Assembly (NCBI GenBank): GCA_022836915.1
Contig: CP094668.1
Coordinates: forward strand, 3,224,001-3,288,000
Direction: 5' to 3'
Length of the DNA stretch: 64,000 nt
DNA from: Paenibacillus sp. OVF10
GTDB taxonomy: Bacteria; Bacillota; Bacilli; Paenibacillales; Paenibacillaceae
Position 1 is the first letter of the stretch. Every line of letters begins with the position of its first letter. Positions 13,844-24,442 of this stretch are shown piece by piece. The position numbers and the translations under genes are program-made. The notes beneath the pieces were generated by a model. It saw only the letters and a list, made by a program, of their open reading frames with translations. It searched no databases and was not told the DNA's origin.

Positions 13844-14941
13844 ATGAGTATGGATTTTATTGAAGCAATGAATGAATTGGAACGGGAAAAAGGGATCAGC
13901 AAGGATGTGCTGTTTGAAGCGATCGAGGCTGCACTAATTTCCAGCTACAAGCGGAATTTCAACACGGCCCAGAATGTGCGTGTTGACATGAACCGTAATA
14001 CGGGAGTTATTCGGGTGTATGCCCGTAAATTGATCGTGGAAGAAGTCCTGGATTCACGTACCGAAATTTCATTGCCTGCTGCACGAGAAATCAACCCACA
14101 CTTCCAGCTGGAAGATATTGCGGAGATTGAAGTTACGCCGCGTGATTTCGGACGTATCGCGGCACAAACTGCCAAACAGGTAGTGACCCAGCGGATTCGT
14201 GAAGCCGAACGCGGCCTGATCTACAACGCTTTCGTAGATAAGGAAGAAGATATCGTTACGGGAGTGGTGCAGCGTCAGGATTTGCGCAATATCTACATCG
14301 ATCTGGGCAAAATCGAAGCGGCTTTACCGCTGACCGAATTGATGCCGAACGAGAAGTTTGTTCATGGTGACCGTATTAAGGCGTATATCACCAAGGTCGA
14401 GAATACGACCAAAGGGCCGCAAATCATTTTGTCCCGTACCCATCCGGGCCTCTTGAAACGTCTCTTTGAACTGGAAGTGCCTGAGATCTTTGACGGTGTA
14501 GTTGAGATTCGCTCCGTCGCTCGCGAAGCAGGGTTCCGCTCCAAGATTGCCGTTCATTCCCGCAACGAGGAAGTTGATCCAGTTGGATCTTGTGTAGGTC
14601 CTAAGGGAATGCGCGTGCAGACCATTGTGGGTGAGCTGCGCGGTGAAAAAATCGACATCGTTCGTTTCTCCGATCAGGTAGACGAATATGTTGCTAATGC
14701 ACTGAGTCCTTCCAAAGTATTGGAAGTTCATGTATTTGAGGAAGAAAAGATGGCTCGGGTTATCGTTCCGGACTATCAACTGTCGCTCGCAATTGGTATC
14801 AAAGGCCAAAATGCCAGATTGGCAGCCAAATTAACCGGCTGGAAAATTGACATTAAGAGCGAGAGCCAGGCGGAACAGGAATTCGGCAGAGAAAAAGATT
14901 CTTCTTCTGAAATGCATCAGGATTCCGTCTCCGTCGACTAA
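13844..14941 (+). CDS. nusA: Transcription termination/antitermination factor NusA
   Basis: Binds RNA polymerase and modulates pausing and termination. Order: N-terminal polymerase-binding domain (residues about 1-125, LEREKGISKDVLFEAIEAAL region), S1 domain (GVVQRQDLRNIYIDLG), then two KH domains (DPVGSCVGPKGMRVQTI and AIGIKGQNARLAAKLTGWKI). It is 365 residues and lacks the acidic repeats of the E. coli protein. ATG 13844 is chosen over 13814 because AAAGGGGGA ends about nine bases before it. rnpM follows after 24 bases. Confidence 0.96.
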   Translation: MSMDFIEAMNELEREKGISKDVLFEAIEAALISSYKRNFNTAQNVRVDMNRNTGVIRVYARKLIVEEVLDSRTEISLPAAREINPHFQLEDIAEIEVTPRDFGRIAAQTAKQVVTQRIREAERGLIYNAFVDKEEDIVTGVVQRQDLRNIYIDLGKIEAALPLTELMPNEKFVHGDRIKAYITKVENTTKGPQIILSRTHPGLLKRLFELEVPEIFDGVVEIRSVAREAGFRSKIAVHSRNEEVDPVGSCVGPKGMRVQTIVGELRGEKIDIVRFSDQVDEYVANALSPSKVLEVHVFEEEKMARVIVPDYQLSLAIGIKGQNARLAAKLTGWKIDIKSESQAEQEFGREKDSSSEMHQDSVSVD

Positions 14942-14965
14942 AGTAAAGTACGGGGGCGCTGACGT

Positions 14966-15270
14966 ATGAAACCAAAAAAGTGCCGCTGCGCAAATGTGTG
15001 GCATGCCAAGAAATGATGCCCAAAAAGCAGCTGATTCGCATTGTTAAAACGCCAGAGGATGAAGTGCTGATCGATTTGACTGGCAAAAAATCCGGACGTG
15101 GTGCCTATTTATGCGGCAAAGAGTCCTGTTTTAAGCTCGCACTCAAAAACCGGGCTTTGGATCGGGCGTTAAAAGGCAAAGTCTCACCTGAAATTTACGA
15201 GCAATTAGCAGCTGACTTCATCGCGGTTGAGGATGAATTCAAAGCAGCACAGGAGCGTGAAAATGACTAA
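14966..15270 (+). CDS. rnpM: RNase P modulator RnpM (YlxR family), frameshifted at codon 6
   Basis: Small basic RNA-binding protein; B. subtilis YlxR/RnpM binds the RNase P RNA. The conserved LRKCVACQEMMPKKQLIR and GRGAYLCGKESC segments are present. The frame carrying them starts only at a GTG (14980) with no Shine-Dalgarno. ATG 14966 has a good GGGGGCG upstream but is one base out of register. Adding one A to the six-A run at 14974-14979 gives MKPKKVPLRKC and about 101 residues. The stop overlaps the next gene start. Confidence 0.88.
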
Positions 15271-15592
15271 TATTAAAACGCTGTCTTATCTGGGACTTTC
15301 TATGCGTGCAGGCAAACTTGTAACAGGTGAAGAAATTGTACTTAAAGCGATCCGATCTTCCGAAGCAAAAATGGTTATTGTTGCGGGTGACGCCTCAGCC
15401 AATACACAAAAGAAATTTCGCGATAAATGCGGAACGTATAAGGTTCCTCTGTTGATCGGATTTGACCGGGATAGTCTGGGTTCAAGTATCGGTAAAGACA
15501 CGCGTGTTGTTCTTGCAGTAACGGATCGAGGGTTTGCAAAAATGATCTCCAAGCAAGTCGGTATAATGTCGGAGGTGGAGTATATTGAGTAA
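15263..15592 (+). CDS. L7Ae-family ribosomal protein (YlxQ)
   Basis: About 109 residues of the L7Ae/L30e/S12e/Gadd45 fold, a family that binds kink-turn RNA. Characteristic text: [21 protein letters not shown] at the start and [14 protein letters not shown] in the middle. ATG 15263 is preceded by AGGAGCG and overlaps the end of rnpM; the frame is open upstream to 15227, but that part lies in rnpM. Its own end overlaps infB. The exact in vivo RNA target is unknown. Confidence 0.88.
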   Translation: MTNIKTLSYLGLSMRAGKLVTGEEIVLKAIRSSEAKMVIVAGDASANTQKKFRDKCGTYKVPLLIGFDRDSLGSSIGKDTRVVLAVTDRGFAKMISKQVGIMSEVEYIE

Positions 15593-18170
15593 ACAGGAAA
15601 ACAAGGATAAATTGCGAGTTTATGAATATGCGAAGTCCCTTAATATGAGTAGTAAAGAAATTATAACCATTCTTAAAAAGCTGGAAATTCCCGTAAACAA
15701 TCATATGAGTGTCATGGAGAATGGTTCAGTCGGTAAGGTGGAACAATTTTTTAAAGATATAAAATCTACTGCTGCTTCGAAACAAGGCAACGATGCAAAA
15801 CCAGTTGCTACTTCGGCAGTGCGCAGTGACAAACCAGTGGACAGCAACAAGCCGGCCGGCGGAGTGAACACGCCGAAGAGCAGTAACCCATCCGGTAGTC
15901 CCGTACAAACAAAAATACAACAGGAAAAGCAGGTAGGTATGAACAATAGACCAAATTCCAACAATAACAATGGCACCCAAAGACCCAGCGGCCAAGACAG
16001 CCGCAACAGAACGAACTCTTCCCAAGGCTCAAGCCAAGGAGGACAATCAACTAACCGTCCAAGACCAGCTCAAGGTGGACAAAGCAGTACTGCATCCCGT
16101 CCGCAAGGATCGGGTCAACGTCCGAATAACAGCGGTGGCGGTCAAGTAAGAACTTCAGGCCCTAACAGCGGTGGTAATACAGGTACTGCTGGCAACCGTA
16201 GCGGTGGCCAAGGTCAGAGCCAAGGACAAGGCCAACGCAGAAGCGGTCCAGGTGGTACTACTGGCAGCAACAACAATAGTGGTAACCGTTCGAACAGCGG
16301 TGGCGGTGGACGTCGTTATGATGACAACCGTGGCGGCAACTTCCGTGGTAACCGTGGTGGCAAGAACAACCGCAACAGAAATCAACAACAGTACCAACAA
16401 CGTGAGAAAATTGATAACACACCTAAGAAAATCATTGTTCGTGGTGATATGACTGTAGGTGAAACAGCGAAGTTGCTCCATAAGGATGCTTCCGAAGTTA
16501 TCAAAAAGCTCATCGCTATGGGCGTTATGGCAACAATCAACCAAGAGCTTGATATCGAAACGATCCTTCTGCTTTCAGGTGAATTCGGTGTTGAGGTTGA
16601 AGTGAAGATTGTGCTTGAAGATGACCGTTTCGAAACACTGGAAGAGAATGATGATGCTGCTGACTTGCAAGCTCGTCCTCCAGTAGTTACAATCATGGGT
16701 CACGTTGACCATGGTAAAACAACTTTGCTGGATGCCATTCGTTCCACGAATGTAACAGGCGGCGAAGCAGGCGGAATCACGCAACATATTGGTGCATACC
16801 AAGTTGAAATCAACAACAAAAAAATTACGTTCTTGGATACTCCTGGTCATGAAGCGTTTACAGCAATGCGTGCACGTGGAGCACAGGTTACGGATATTAC
16901 AATTATTGTCGTAGCTGCCGATGACGGTGTTATGCCACAAACAGTTGAGGCAATTAACCATGCCAAAGCTGCGGGGCTTCCAATTATCGTGGCTGTCAAC
17001 AAAATTGACAAACCGGGCGCTGATCCAGATAAAGTAAAACAAGAATTGACTAACTATGAACTCGTTCCAGAAGAGTGGGGCGGAGATACCATCTTTGTTA
17101 ACGTATCAGCAAAACAAAGAATGGGTCTGGAAGGTCTGCTTGAAATGATTCTGCTCGTTGCAGAAGTGAACGAATACAAAGCGAACCCGGACAAACGTGC
17201 CCGTGGTACGGTGATTGAAGCCGAGCTGGATAAAGGACGTGGCCCAGTTGCACGTATCCTCGTACAGCACGGTACATTGAAAGTCGGCGATGCTTTCGTA
17301 GCAGGTAACTGCTTCGGTCGTGTCCGTGCGATGGTCAATGACAAAGGTCGTCGTCTGAAAGAGGCTGGACCTTCAACACCTGTAGAAATCACAGGTTTGA
17401 CTGAAGTTCCAGGTGCGGGAGATCCATTCATGGTGTTTGAAGATGAGCGCAAAGCGCGTTCCATCGCTGACAAACGTGCGATTACGCAACGTGAATCCGA
17501 TCTGGGTACACATACTCGCGTGACGTTGGATGATCTGTTCCAACACATCAAAGATGGTGAGATCAAAGATCTGAACGTAATCATCAAAGGTGACGTACAA
17601 GGTTCGGTTGAAGCATTGAAAGGTTCCCTTGCGAAGATCGAAGTTGAAGGTGTACGCGTGAAAATCATTCATAGCGGCGCTGGTGCAATCACTGAGTCCG
17701 ACATCATTTTGGCCGCAGCATCCAATGCCATCGTGATTGGTTTCAACGTTCGTCCTGATAACCAGGCGAAAGCAACTGCAGATCAAGAGCAAGTAGACAT
17801 TCGTCTGCATCGCGTAATCTACAGTGTTATCGAAGAAATTGAACAAGCGATGAAAGGTATGCTTGATCCGATCTACAAAGAAAAAGTTATCGGTCATGCT
17901 GAAGTTCGGAGCACGTTCTCCATCAGTAAAGTGGGTACCATCGCTGGTTGTATGGTTACCTCGGGTAAAATTACGCGTTCTGCGGAAGCACGCCTGATTC
18001 GTGATGGCATTGTCCTTTACGAAGGTAAGCTGGATTCCCTGAAACGTTATAAAGATGATGCCAAAGAAGTAGCACAAGGTTACGAGTGCGGTATCACACT
18101 GGATAAATATAATGATCTCAAAGAAGGCGACGTTATCGAAGCTTTCATTATGGAGACAGTACAACGATAA
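15585..18170 (+). CDS. infB: Translation initiation factor IF-2
   Basis: GTPase that brings fMet-tRNA to the 30S and promotes subunit joining. It has 861 residues: an N-terminal IF2N helix-bundle (about 4-55), a long disordered N/G/Q/S/R-rich linker (about 62-278), a second IF2N segment, then the G domain with GHVDHGKT (from G372), DTPGH (D418) and NKID (N472), followed by domains II-IV. The start is TTG 15585 ([17 protein letters not shown]) with GGAGGTGG upstream, overlapping the L7Ae gene. Linker base composition differs from the rest because of the repeats, not transfer. Confidence 0.97.
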   Translation: MSKQENKDKLRVYEYAKSLNMSSKEIITILKKLEIPVNNHMSVMENGSVGKVEQFFKDIKSTAASKQGNDAKPVATSAVRSDKPVDSNKPAGGVNTPKSSNPSGSPVQTKIQQEKQVGMNNRPNSNNNNGTQRPSGQDSRNRTNSSQGSSQGGQSTNRPRPAQGGQSSTASRPQGSGQRPNNSGGGQVRTSGPNSGGNTGTAGNRSGGQGQSQGQGQRRSGPGGTTGSNNNSGNRSNSGGGGRRYDDNRGGNFRGNRGGKNNRNRNQQQYQQREKIDNTPKKIIVRGDMTVGETAKLLHKDASEVIKKLIAMGVMATINQELDIETILLLSGEFGVEVEVKIVLEDDRFETLEENDDAADLQARPPVVTIMGHVDHGKTTLLDAIRSTNVTGGEAGGITQHIGAYQVEINNKKITFLDTPGHEAFTAMRARGAQVTDITIIVVAADDGVMPQTVEAINHAKAAGLPIIVAVNKIDKPGADPDKVKQELTNYELVPEEWGGDTIFVNVSAKQRMGLEGLLEMILLVAEVNEYKANPDKRARGTVIEAELDKGRGPVARILVQHGTLKVGDAFVAGNCFGRVRAMVNDKGRRLKEAGPSTPVEITGLTEVPGAGDPFMVFEDERKARSIADKRAITQRESDLGTHTRVTLDDLFQHIKDGEIKDLNVIIKGDVQGSVEALKGSLAKIEVEGVRVKIIHSGAGAITESDIILAAASNAIVIGFNVRPDNQAKATADQEQVDIRLHRVIYSVIEEIEQAMKGMLDPIYKEKVIGHAEVRSTFSISKVGTIAGCMVTSGKITRSAEARLIRDGIVLYEGKLDSLKRYKDDAKEVAQGYECGITLDKYNDLKEGDVIEAFIMETVQR

Positions 18171-18195
18171 GCAAGGAAGCATGAGGTGAACAACG

Positions 18196-18555
18196 ATGGC
18201 TAAGATTCGTACAGGTAGAGTGGGCGAGCAGATCAAGAAAGAAATCAGTCTGCTCATCCAGTCTGAACTGAAAGATCCACGTATCGGCTTTATTACGGTA
18301 ACGGGAGTCGAAGTGACAGGAGACTTGTCGCAAGCCAAAGTTTATCTGAGTGTCTTCGGTGAACAGGAACAAAAAGATAACACGCTCAAAGCTCTGGCAA
18401 AAGCAAATGGATTTTTGCGTTCCGAGCTGGGTAAACGTATCCGGTTCCGGCATGTTCCCGAATTGATATTTAAGATTGATGAATCCATCGCTTATGGCAG
18501 CCGAATTGAGAAGCTGCTTGGCGATATTGGTTCCGACAAGAACGAATCCCAGTAA
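18196..18555 (+). CDS. rbfA: Ribosome-binding factor A
   Basis: KH-fold 30S assembly factor that acts on the 5' helix of 16S rRNA. It has 119 residues with [15 protein letters not shown] at the N-terminus, [15 protein letters not shown], and the C-terminal [20 protein letters not shown] lies before the ATG; it follows infB after 25 bases and nrnA follows after 19 bases. Confidence 0.96.
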   Translation: MAKIRTGRVGEQIKKEISLLIQSELKDPRIGFITVTGVEVTGDLSQAKVYLSVFGEQEQKDNTLKALAKANGFLRSELGKRIRFRHVPELIFKIDESIAYGSRIEKLLGDIGSDKNESQ

Positions 18556-18574
18556 CAGAATAGAGGAGACGGCA

Positions 18575-19552
18575 ATGCACACTTATGAACAGGCGCTCCA
18601 GGCGGGAAAGCAATTTCTGCTGGAGCATGATGATTACCTGGTCGTGTCGCATGTACAGCCGGACGGTGACGCAGTCAGCTCGACGGTAACGGTGGGCTGG
18701 CTGCTGTCATGTCTGGGTAAGACATTCACGATGATTAATGAAGGTGAAATCCCCGGGCGCATGCAATTTTTGTGGGAAGCAGGCAACATTGTGAACATGA
18801 CCGAACAACCACCGCAGCGAAAATACAAAGCTGTTATCTGTGTGGATTGTGCAGACTTTGCCAGAGTAGGTTTGACACGTCATTATTTCGAAGACGATGC
18901 TGTTATTTTGAATATTGATCATCACCCTACAAATGACGGTTATGGTACAGTCAACATCATTAAATCAGATGCTGCTGCAACGGCTGAAATTTTGTTCGAT
19001 TTTCTTAACCTGTTCCAAGTAACATGGGATAAAGATGTTGCGACGGCAGTTTATACAGGATTGCTTACGGATACAGGTGGCTTCCGCTATGCCAACACTA
19101 GCCCAAATGTAATGACAACGGCCTCCAGACTGCTTGAACACGGCGTGGATGGACCCTATCTCGCCCAGACATTGTTGGAGCAGGTGACTCTTCCGCAAGT
19201 TCGGATTTTGAATCAGGCACTATCAAGCCTGCAGATGACAGATGATGGAAAGATAGCCTGGGTTGTTATTACACCAGATGATATGGTGGCTTGTGGAGCA
19301 GCTAATGAAGATCTTGAAGGGGTAGTGAACTATCCGCGCAACATTCAGGGCGTGGAAGTTGGTATCTTTTTCAAAGTCATCAACGAGAATGCAGTCAAGG
19401 TTTCTTTGCGTTCAGCTGGGAAGGTTGATGTTGCTGCACTAGCACAGACCTTTGGCGGAGGCGGGCATGTGCTCGCAGCCGGATGTCGTCTGGAAGGAAA
19501 ACTTGATGATATTGTCGCAAAAGTACTGAAGCAGGTGAATTCACAATGGTAA
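18575..19552 (+). CDS. nrnA: Bifunctional oligoribonuclease / pAp phosphatase NrnA
   Basis: DHH-DHHA1 phosphoesterase that degrades nanoRNAs and dephosphorylates 3'-phosphoadenosine 5'-phosphate. Metal-binding motifs are in order: QPDGDAVSS, VDCAD, IDHHPTND, TDTGGFRY, and the C-terminal substrate-binding FGGGGHVLAAGC. ATG 18575 has AGGAGA nearby and gives 325 residues; the frame stays open upstream inside rbfA, but that is not coding. Overlaps the truB start by 7 bases. Confidence 0.94.
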   Translation: MHTYEQALQAGKQFLLEHDDYLVVSHVQPDGDAVSSTVTVGWLLSCLGKTFTMINEGEIPGRMQFLWEAGNIVNMTEQPPQRKYKAVICVDCADFARVGLTRHYFEDDAVILNIDHHPTNDGYGTVNIIKSDAAATAEILFDFLNLFQVTWDKDVATAVYTGLLTDTGGFRYANTSPNVMTTASRLLEHGVDGPYLAQTLLEQVTLPQVRILNQALSSLQMTDDGKIAWVVITPDDMVACGAANEDLEGVVNYPRNIQGVEVGIFFKVINENAVKVSLRSAGKVDVAALAQTFGGGGHVLAAGCRLEGKLDDIVAKVLKQVNSQW

Positions 19553-20469
19553 AGCCATTTGAAGGTGTACTTCCGGTATATAAACCGGCGGGATTTACTT
19601 CTCATGATGTTGTAGCCAAAATGCGTCGCATTCTCAAAATGAAGCGCATTGGGCATACGGGCACACTTGACCCACAAGTTACAGGCGTTCTGCCGCTCTG
19701 TCTTGGACGGGCGACACGTGTGGTGGAGTACATGCAGGAGCTTCCGAAGGAATATCTTGCTACGCTCAGATTGGGACTCTCTACTGACACAGAGGATATG
19801 ACAGGGGAAGTCATTGAGCGGGCTGAAACGACTGTGGAAGTAACACAGGAACAGGTTCAACAGGTGCTTGAACAGTTTCTGGGCACGATCTCTCAGGTAC
19901 CACCCATGTATTCTGCGGTAAAGGTAGACGGTAAACGTCTTTATGAACTTGCTCGTGAAGGTAAGACGGTAGAGCGTAAGAGCCGTGAGGTCACAATCTA
20001 TGAGCTCGAACTTACAGGGATTGAGACTCAGGGTGAGACCACCGATATATCCTTCCGGGCCTTGTGTTCAAAAGGTACCTATATTCGTACATTGTGTGTA
20101 GACATTGGCCGGCAACTCGGATATCCATCGACCATGGTTCAACTGGAGCGTACGATATCGGCAGGTATCTCTGCAGATCGTTGTCTTCGTATTGAAGAAG
20201 TGGAACAACTTATGGCTGACGGGACTTTGGCGGAGGCGCTGATTCCTGTTGACGAGGCTATTGCTTCAATTCCGGCCCACAAGGTTGGAGAAGAACAGGC
20301 CAAAGGAGCACTTCAAGGTCAGAAACTGTCTGCACGTCTTCTGGAACCGCCTGTAGAGCAACCTGGTTTATTGCGGTTGTATGCTCAGGATGGTACGTTT
20401 CTGGGGATATTTGAACGGGATGAACTAAAACCAACGGTGAGGGCAGTTAAAGTCTTTTTGCCGGAATAA
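19546..20469 (+). CDS. truB: tRNA pseudouridine-55 synthase
   Basis: Converts U55 of the tRNA T-loop to pseudouridine. The catalytic Asp is D42 in HTGTLDPQVTGVLPLCLGRATR (shown in two halves in the protein: HTGTLDPQ, then GVLPLCLGRATR). Also present are the MYSAVKVDGKRLYELAREG box and SKGTYIRTLCVDIG. It is 307 residues, with a C-terminal PUA-like extension. The start overlaps the nrnA stop. Confidence 0.97.
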   Translation: MVKPFEGVLPVYKPAGFTSHDVVAKMRRILKMKRIGHTGTLDPQVTGVLPLCLGRATRVVEYMQELPKEYLATLRLGLSTDTEDMTGEVIERAETTVEVTQEQVQQVLEQFLGTISQVPPMYSAVKVDGKRLYELAREGKTVERKSREVTIYELELTGIETQGETTDISFRALCSKGTYIRTLCVDIGRQLGYPSTMVQLERTISAGISADRCLRIEEVEQLMADGTLAEALIPVDEAIASIPAHKVGEEQAKGALQGQKLSARLLEPPVEQPGLLRLYAQDGTFLGIFERDELKPTVRAVKVFLPE

Positions 20470-20539
20470 AGAGGTCTCGGGCTTAGAGTTGTGGTGATGC
20501 TCAAGCTTGGCCTATCTAGTGAAATGCAGGTGAATGATT

Positions 20540-21478
20540 GTGAAAACCGTAATGCTAACCTATCCGCAGACGTTACATTCGACTGAGCTGAGCACACTGC
20601 CCCAAGTGCTTGCGATTGGTCAATTCGACGGACTGCATCTCGGACATGCAAGTGTCATTTTATCAGCTGTCCGCATTGCGCGGGAAACGGGCATGCAGGC
20701 AGCGGTCATGACCTTTCATCCACATCCGAAGGAAGTTATGCGCAAAGGGGATTACGAGGGTTATTTAACTCCCTTGAGAGATAAAGAAGACATCTTGGCA
20801 GGAATGGGCGTTGATGTACTGTATGTGGTGGAGTTCAATGAAGATTTCTCACGGTTGACGCCGCAACAATTTGTACAAGACTTGTTGATTCCTCTTCAGA
20901 CACGAACAGCGGTGGTGGGTTTTGACTTCCGTTTTGGTCACAAGGGTGCAGGGGATGAACAACTTCTTCGTACTTTGGGAGAAGGAGAGATGACGGTGGA
21001 AACCGTTCCTCCTTTCTTGTTAAATGGTGAAAAAGTGAGCAGCTCTCTCATTCGTGGCCTGTTGAAGCGTGGGGAGATGGATGAGGCCAGTCAGTGGCTT
21101 GGCCGACCTTACAGCATCAGAGGAACCGTCATTCACGGGGAGAAGCGTGGACGAACGATTGGATTTCCTACAGCCAACCTTGAACTCACGGATCATTACG
21201 TTACCCCGTCGAAGGGTGTTTACGCTGTTCGTGTGCAGTATGGCGAACAGGAACTGCATGGCGTAATGAATCTCGGTGTGAAACCTACGTTTCACGAAAG
21301 CGGGATGAAACCTACGTTTGAAGTGCACCTGCTTGATTTTGATGGACACCTATATGACCAGGAACTAAAGGTTGAGCTCGTTCACTATATTCGTGCAGAA
21401 CGAAAGTTCGACTCCATTGATGCATTGATTAGCCAGATTCGTGAAGATGCATTAACTGCCGGCCGCCTGTTATCTTAA
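20540..21478 (+). CDS. ribF: Bifunctional riboflavin kinase / FAD synthetase
   Basis: Makes FMN and then FAD. The N-terminal adenylyltransferase domain has GQFDGLHLGHASVI and the RGLLKRGEMDEASQWLGRPY segment; the C-terminal flavokinase domain has GRTIGFPTANLE and KGVYAVRV. I prefer GTG 20540 (MKTVMLTYPQT), with AGGTG seven bases upstream, over ATG 20534, which abuts that site. About 312 residues. Last gene of the rimP operon; rpsO has its own promoter. Confidence 0.95.
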   Translation: MKTVMLTYPQTLHSTELSTLPQVLAIGQFDGLHLGHASVILSAVRIARETGMQAAVMTFHPHPKEVMRKGDYEGYLTPLRDKEDILAGMGVDVLYVVEFNEDFSRLTPQQFVQDLLIPLQTRTAVVGFDFRFGHKGAGDEQLLRTLGEGEMTVETVPPFLLNGEKVSSSLIRGLLKRGEMDEASQWLGRPYSIRGTVIHGEKRGRTIGFPTANLELTDHYVTPSKGVYAVRVQYGEQELHGVMNLGVKPTFHESGMKPTFEVHLLDFDGHLYDQELKVELVHYIRAERKFDSIDALISQIREDALTAGRLLS

Positions 21479-21505
21479 AGGTTCAGGATTAAATGTATGT
21501 TTACA

Positions 21506-21535
21506 TTTACTTTAACTAGGCAATTATGATATACT
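21506..21535 (+). promoter_or_regulatory. Sigma-A promoter of rpsO
   Basis: TTTACT at 21506-21511 and TATACT at 21530-21535, spacer 18, with TG one base before the -10. It lies about 100 bases upstream of rpsO, leaving room for an S15-responsive leader. Confidence 0.65.
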
Positions 21536-21637
21536 GTACTACGTTGTCGATTGAGACAACATTAACCTTGGCTTGGTTGCTTGCTCTCACCGGCGGTGAC
21601 GAGGCTAATGGCGATTATATTGAAGGAGGTGAACAGG

Positions 21638-21907
21638 ATGGCATTGACTCAAGAACGTAAACAACAACTGATCGACGAGCACAAAACTCACGAGTCCGAT
21701 ACAGGATCTCCAGAGGTGCAAGTTGCTATCCTTACGGAAAACATCAGAAGTTTGACAGACCACTTGCGTACGCATAAGAAAGACCACCACTCACGTCGTG
21801 GACTTTTGAAAATGGTAGGTCAACGTCGTAAGCTTTTGGCTTACGTGAAAAACAAAGATGTTAAACGTTACAGCGCACTGATCGAAAAACTCGGATTGCG
21901 TCGTTAA
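21638..21907 (+). CDS. rpsO: 30S ribosomal protein S15
   Basis: Primary 16S rRNA-binding protein of the 30S platform, 89 residues. [20 protein letters not shown] and [14 protein letters not shown] are typical, ending [11 protein letters not shown] 21638 follows AAGGAGGTGA at ideal spacing; the frame is open upstream to 21581 without coding character. Followed by a strong terminator and then pnp, the classic rpsO-pnp order. Confidence 0.97.
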   Translation: MALTQERKQQLIDEHKTHESDTGSPEVQVAILTENIRSLTDHLRTHKKDHHSRRGLLKMVGQRRKLLAYVKNKDVKRYSALIEKLGLRR

Positions 21908-21928
21908 TTATCGTACATGTTTTCAAAA

Positions 21929-21995
21929 CCAACCTGGCTGTTATCCGTCATTCTTTTGTCTAAAAGGACAAGCGGAACCTACAGCCGGGTTGTTT
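21929..21995 (+). terminator. rpsO terminator (long hairpin)
   Basis: CAACCTGGCTGT pairs with ACAGCCGGGTTG (one G-U), followed by TTTTG. The roughly 39-base loop contains an inner CTTTTGTC/GACAAG pairing. Confidence 0.65.
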
Positions 21996-22031
21996 TGTAG
22001 ATGAACATGTTGCCATATATTTGTAGATGGG

Positions 22032-22049
22032 GCTCCGTGAGGAGCTTTT
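22032..22049 (+). terminator. Small hairpin before pnp
   Basis: GCTCC-GTGA-GGAGC followed by TTTTG. Five base pairs only; it could be a second terminator after rpsO or a pnp leader stem. Confidence 0.4.
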
Positions 22050-22164
22050 GTTGTGCAGATTAGCATGTTGCAAGATCTTACATAGCTAATGAATGCAGGA
22101 CAAGCAGGAAATACTGTGAATATGCAGAATCCATTGAGTTAGGACGAATAAAAGGAGGAATTTC

Positions 22165-24267
22165 ATGGAACAGCGTGTTGAAATGCAGCTTGGCGGAAGA
22201 AAGCTTACGTTTGAAACCGGGCGTTTGGCCAAGCAGGCTAATGCTGCCGTTAAGGTAACATACGGGGATACCGTGGTATTGTGTACCGTGACAGCATCAA
22301 GTGAGCCGAAAGATTTGGACTTTTTCCCATTAACGGTGAACTATGAAGAAAGATTGTACGCCGTAGGTAAAATCCCGGGTGGATTTATTAAACGTGAAGG
22401 CAGACCGAGTGAGAAAGCTATTCTTTCAAGCCGTCTGACAGACCGTCCAATTCGTCCATTGTTCCCTGAAGGCTTCCGGAATGATGTACAAGTTCTGAAT
22501 ATCGTTATGAGTGTGGACCAAGACTGTGAACCGCAAATCGCTGCAATGATTGGTACATCAGCAGCATTGAGCATTTCGGATGTTCCATTCAGCGGACCGA
22601 TTGGTGGCGTGAAAGTTGGACGTATTGATGGCGAGTTCATCATTAACCCAACGATTGCACAGCTTGAAATCAGTGAACTTGAGTTGGTGGTTGCAGGAAC
22701 CAAGGATGCCATCATGATGGTTGAGGCTGAAGCAAACGAATTACCGGAAGAAGTAATGCTTGAAGCAATCATGTTTGGACATGACGAGATCAAAAACATT
22801 GTTGCGGTAATCGAACAACTCGTGCAAGTTGCTGGTAAAGAAAAAATGGCTGTTAAGTTACATGCCGTTAATGCGGAAGTCAACAGCAGTGTGCGTGATT
22901 TCGCAAGTGCTCGTCTGGTTGAAGCGGTTAAAATTGCCGAGAAGCATGCTCGTCAAGATGCAATCGATCTAGTGAATGACGAAACTGTTGCTCACTTCGA
23001 AGAGAAATATATTGAAAGTCCTGAATTGCTTAAAGACGTGAAGGAAGTCCTGCACGATATCGTTAAAGAAGAAGTGCGCCGTCTGATCACGCATGATAAA
23101 GTTCGTCCGGATGGACGTGGACTTGCTGAGATTCGTCCAATTGAATGTGATACTTCCCTGCTGCCACGTACGCACGGTTCAGGTTTGTTCACACGTGGAC
23201 AAACACAAGCACTTAGCATCTGTACCCTTGGTGCACTGGGCGACGTTCAGATTTTGGACGGAATCAGCCTTGAAGAAACGAAACGTTTCATGCATCACTA
23301 TAATTTCCCACCATTCAGCGTAGGTGAAGCTCGTCCATTACGTGCTCCAGGCCGTCGCGAAATCGGACATGGTGCTCTGGGTGAGCGTGCGCTTTCCAAA
23401 GTCATCCCTTCCGAAACAGACTTCCCATACACGATTCGTCTCGTATCTGAAGTTCTGGAATCCAACGGTTCAACTTCCCAGGCAAGTATCTGTGCCAGCA
23501 CACTAGCTATGATGGATGCAGGTGTACCAATCAAAGCTCCAGTTGCGGGTGTAGCTATGGGTCTGATCAAAGATGGAGATCATGTATCCATTCTGAGTGA
23601 TATTCAAGGTATGGAAGATCACCTCGGTGATATGGACTTCAAAGTAGCCGGAACACCTGAAGGTGTAACTGCAATTCAAATGGACATCAAAATTGATGGT
23701 ATTGATCGTCAAATTTTGTCTGAAGCATTGGCTCAAGCCAAAGAAGGTCGTTTGCATATCTTGAGCAAAATGACTGAAGTGATGAATACGCCACGTGAGC
23801 AGTTATCACAATATGCACCTAAAATTACAACGATGCATATCAATCCGGACAAAATCCGTGATGTGATCGGTGCAGGTGGTAAAATTATCAATAAAATCAT
23901 CGAAGAAACCGGTGTTAAAATTGATATTGAACAGGATGGACGTGTCTTTATCGCTTCTTCCAACCAGGAGATGAATGATAAAGCCAAAGCGATCATCGAA
24001 GGTATTGTGCGCGAAGTATTGGTCGGCGAGATTTATGTCGGCAAAGTAAAACGCGTAGAGAAATTCGGTGCATTCGTTGAAGTACTTCCGAACAAAGAAG
24101 GTCTGGTGCACATCTCGCAACTGTCAACTGAACGTGTTGCCAAAGTGGAAGATGTTGTAGCTATCGGTGATTCCATTACGGTAAAAGTAACGGAAATTGA
24201 CCCACAAGGTCGAATCAACTTGTCCCGTAAAGCAGTTTTGACTGCTGAAGCTCCGGCTCAATCCTAG
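22165..24267 (+). CDS. pnp: Polynucleotide phosphorylase
   Basis: 3'-5' phosphorolytic exoribonuclease and part of the RNA degradation machinery. Two RNase PH domains are joined by an all-helical linker. The second PH domain has [16 protein letters not shown] and [14 protein letters not shown]. The C-terminal KH ([20 protein letters not shown] region) and S1 domain ([15 protein letters not shown]) are both present. 700 residues, AAGGAGGA before ATG. RNase Y, RNase J and RicA are also in this window. Confidence 0.97.
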   Translation: MEQRVEMQLGGRKLTFETGRLAKQANAAVKVTYGDTVVLCTVTASSEPKDLDFFPLTVNYEERLYAVGKIPGGFIKREGRPSEKAILSSRLTDRPIRPLFPEGFRNDVQVLNIVMSVDQDCEPQIAAMIGTSAALSISDVPFSGPIGGVKVGRIDGEFIINPTIAQLEISELELVVAGTKDAIMMVEAEANELPEEVMLEAIMFGHDEIKNIVAVIEQLVQVAGKEKMAVKLHAVNAEVNSSVRDFASARLVEAVKIAEKHARQDAIDLVNDETVAHFEEKYIESPELLKDVKEVLHDIVKEEVRRLITHDKVRPDGRGLAEIRPIECDTSLLPRTHGSGLFTRGQTQALSICTLGALGDVQILDGISLEETKRFMHHYNFPPFSVGEARPLRAPGRREIGHGALGERALSKVIPSETDFPYTIRLVSEVLESNGSTSQASICASTLAMMDAGVPIKAPVAGVAMGLIKDGDHVSILSDIQGMEDHLGDMDFKVAGTPEGVTAIQMDIKIDGIDRQILSEALAQAKEGRLHILSKMTEVMNTPREQLSQYAPKITTMHINPDKIRDVIGAGGKIINKIIEETGVKIDIEQDGRVFIASSNQEMNDKAKAIIEGIVREVLVGEIYVGKVKRVEKFGAFVEVLPNKEGLVHISQLSTERVAKVEDVVAIGDSITVKVTEIDPQGRINLSRKAVLTAEAPAQS

Positions 24268-24307
24268 GATACCGAAGCGACAGGTTATAAATGGATAGAT
24301 TGAATGA

Positions 24308-24340
24308 AGAGACAGAATGTGAATTTCTGGCTCTTTTTTT
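24308..24340 (+). terminator. pnp terminator
   Basis: AGAGACAGAA pairs with TTCTGGCTCT (one mismatch) across a seven-base loop, then seven T. Confidence 0.75.
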
Positions 24341-24384
24341 AACGTTTAAATATGTAAAGCAAGGATGAAACCATGGCTTAGTAT

Positions 24385-24413
24385 TCATATTTTTGCCCTT
24401 GTCCTCATATGAT
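24385..24413 (+). promoter_or_regulatory. Candidate sigma-E (mother-cell) promoter
   Basis: TCATATT at 24385-24391 matches the sigma-E -35 element; CATATGAT at 24406-24413 resembles the -10 CATACAmT in six of eight positions; spacer 14. It lies 30 bases before the ylxY-like gene. Recognised by eye, not scored. Confidence 0.5.
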
Positions 24414-24442
24414 GGGGACAAAGACGGCGGGAGGATGGAGCT

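Noticed and set aside
17373..18338. Long open frame on the minus strand (321 codons) inside infB
   Set aside because: It is antisense to the well-conserved infB 3' end and ends across infB/rbfA; no ribosome site and low-quality composition. A shadow frame.
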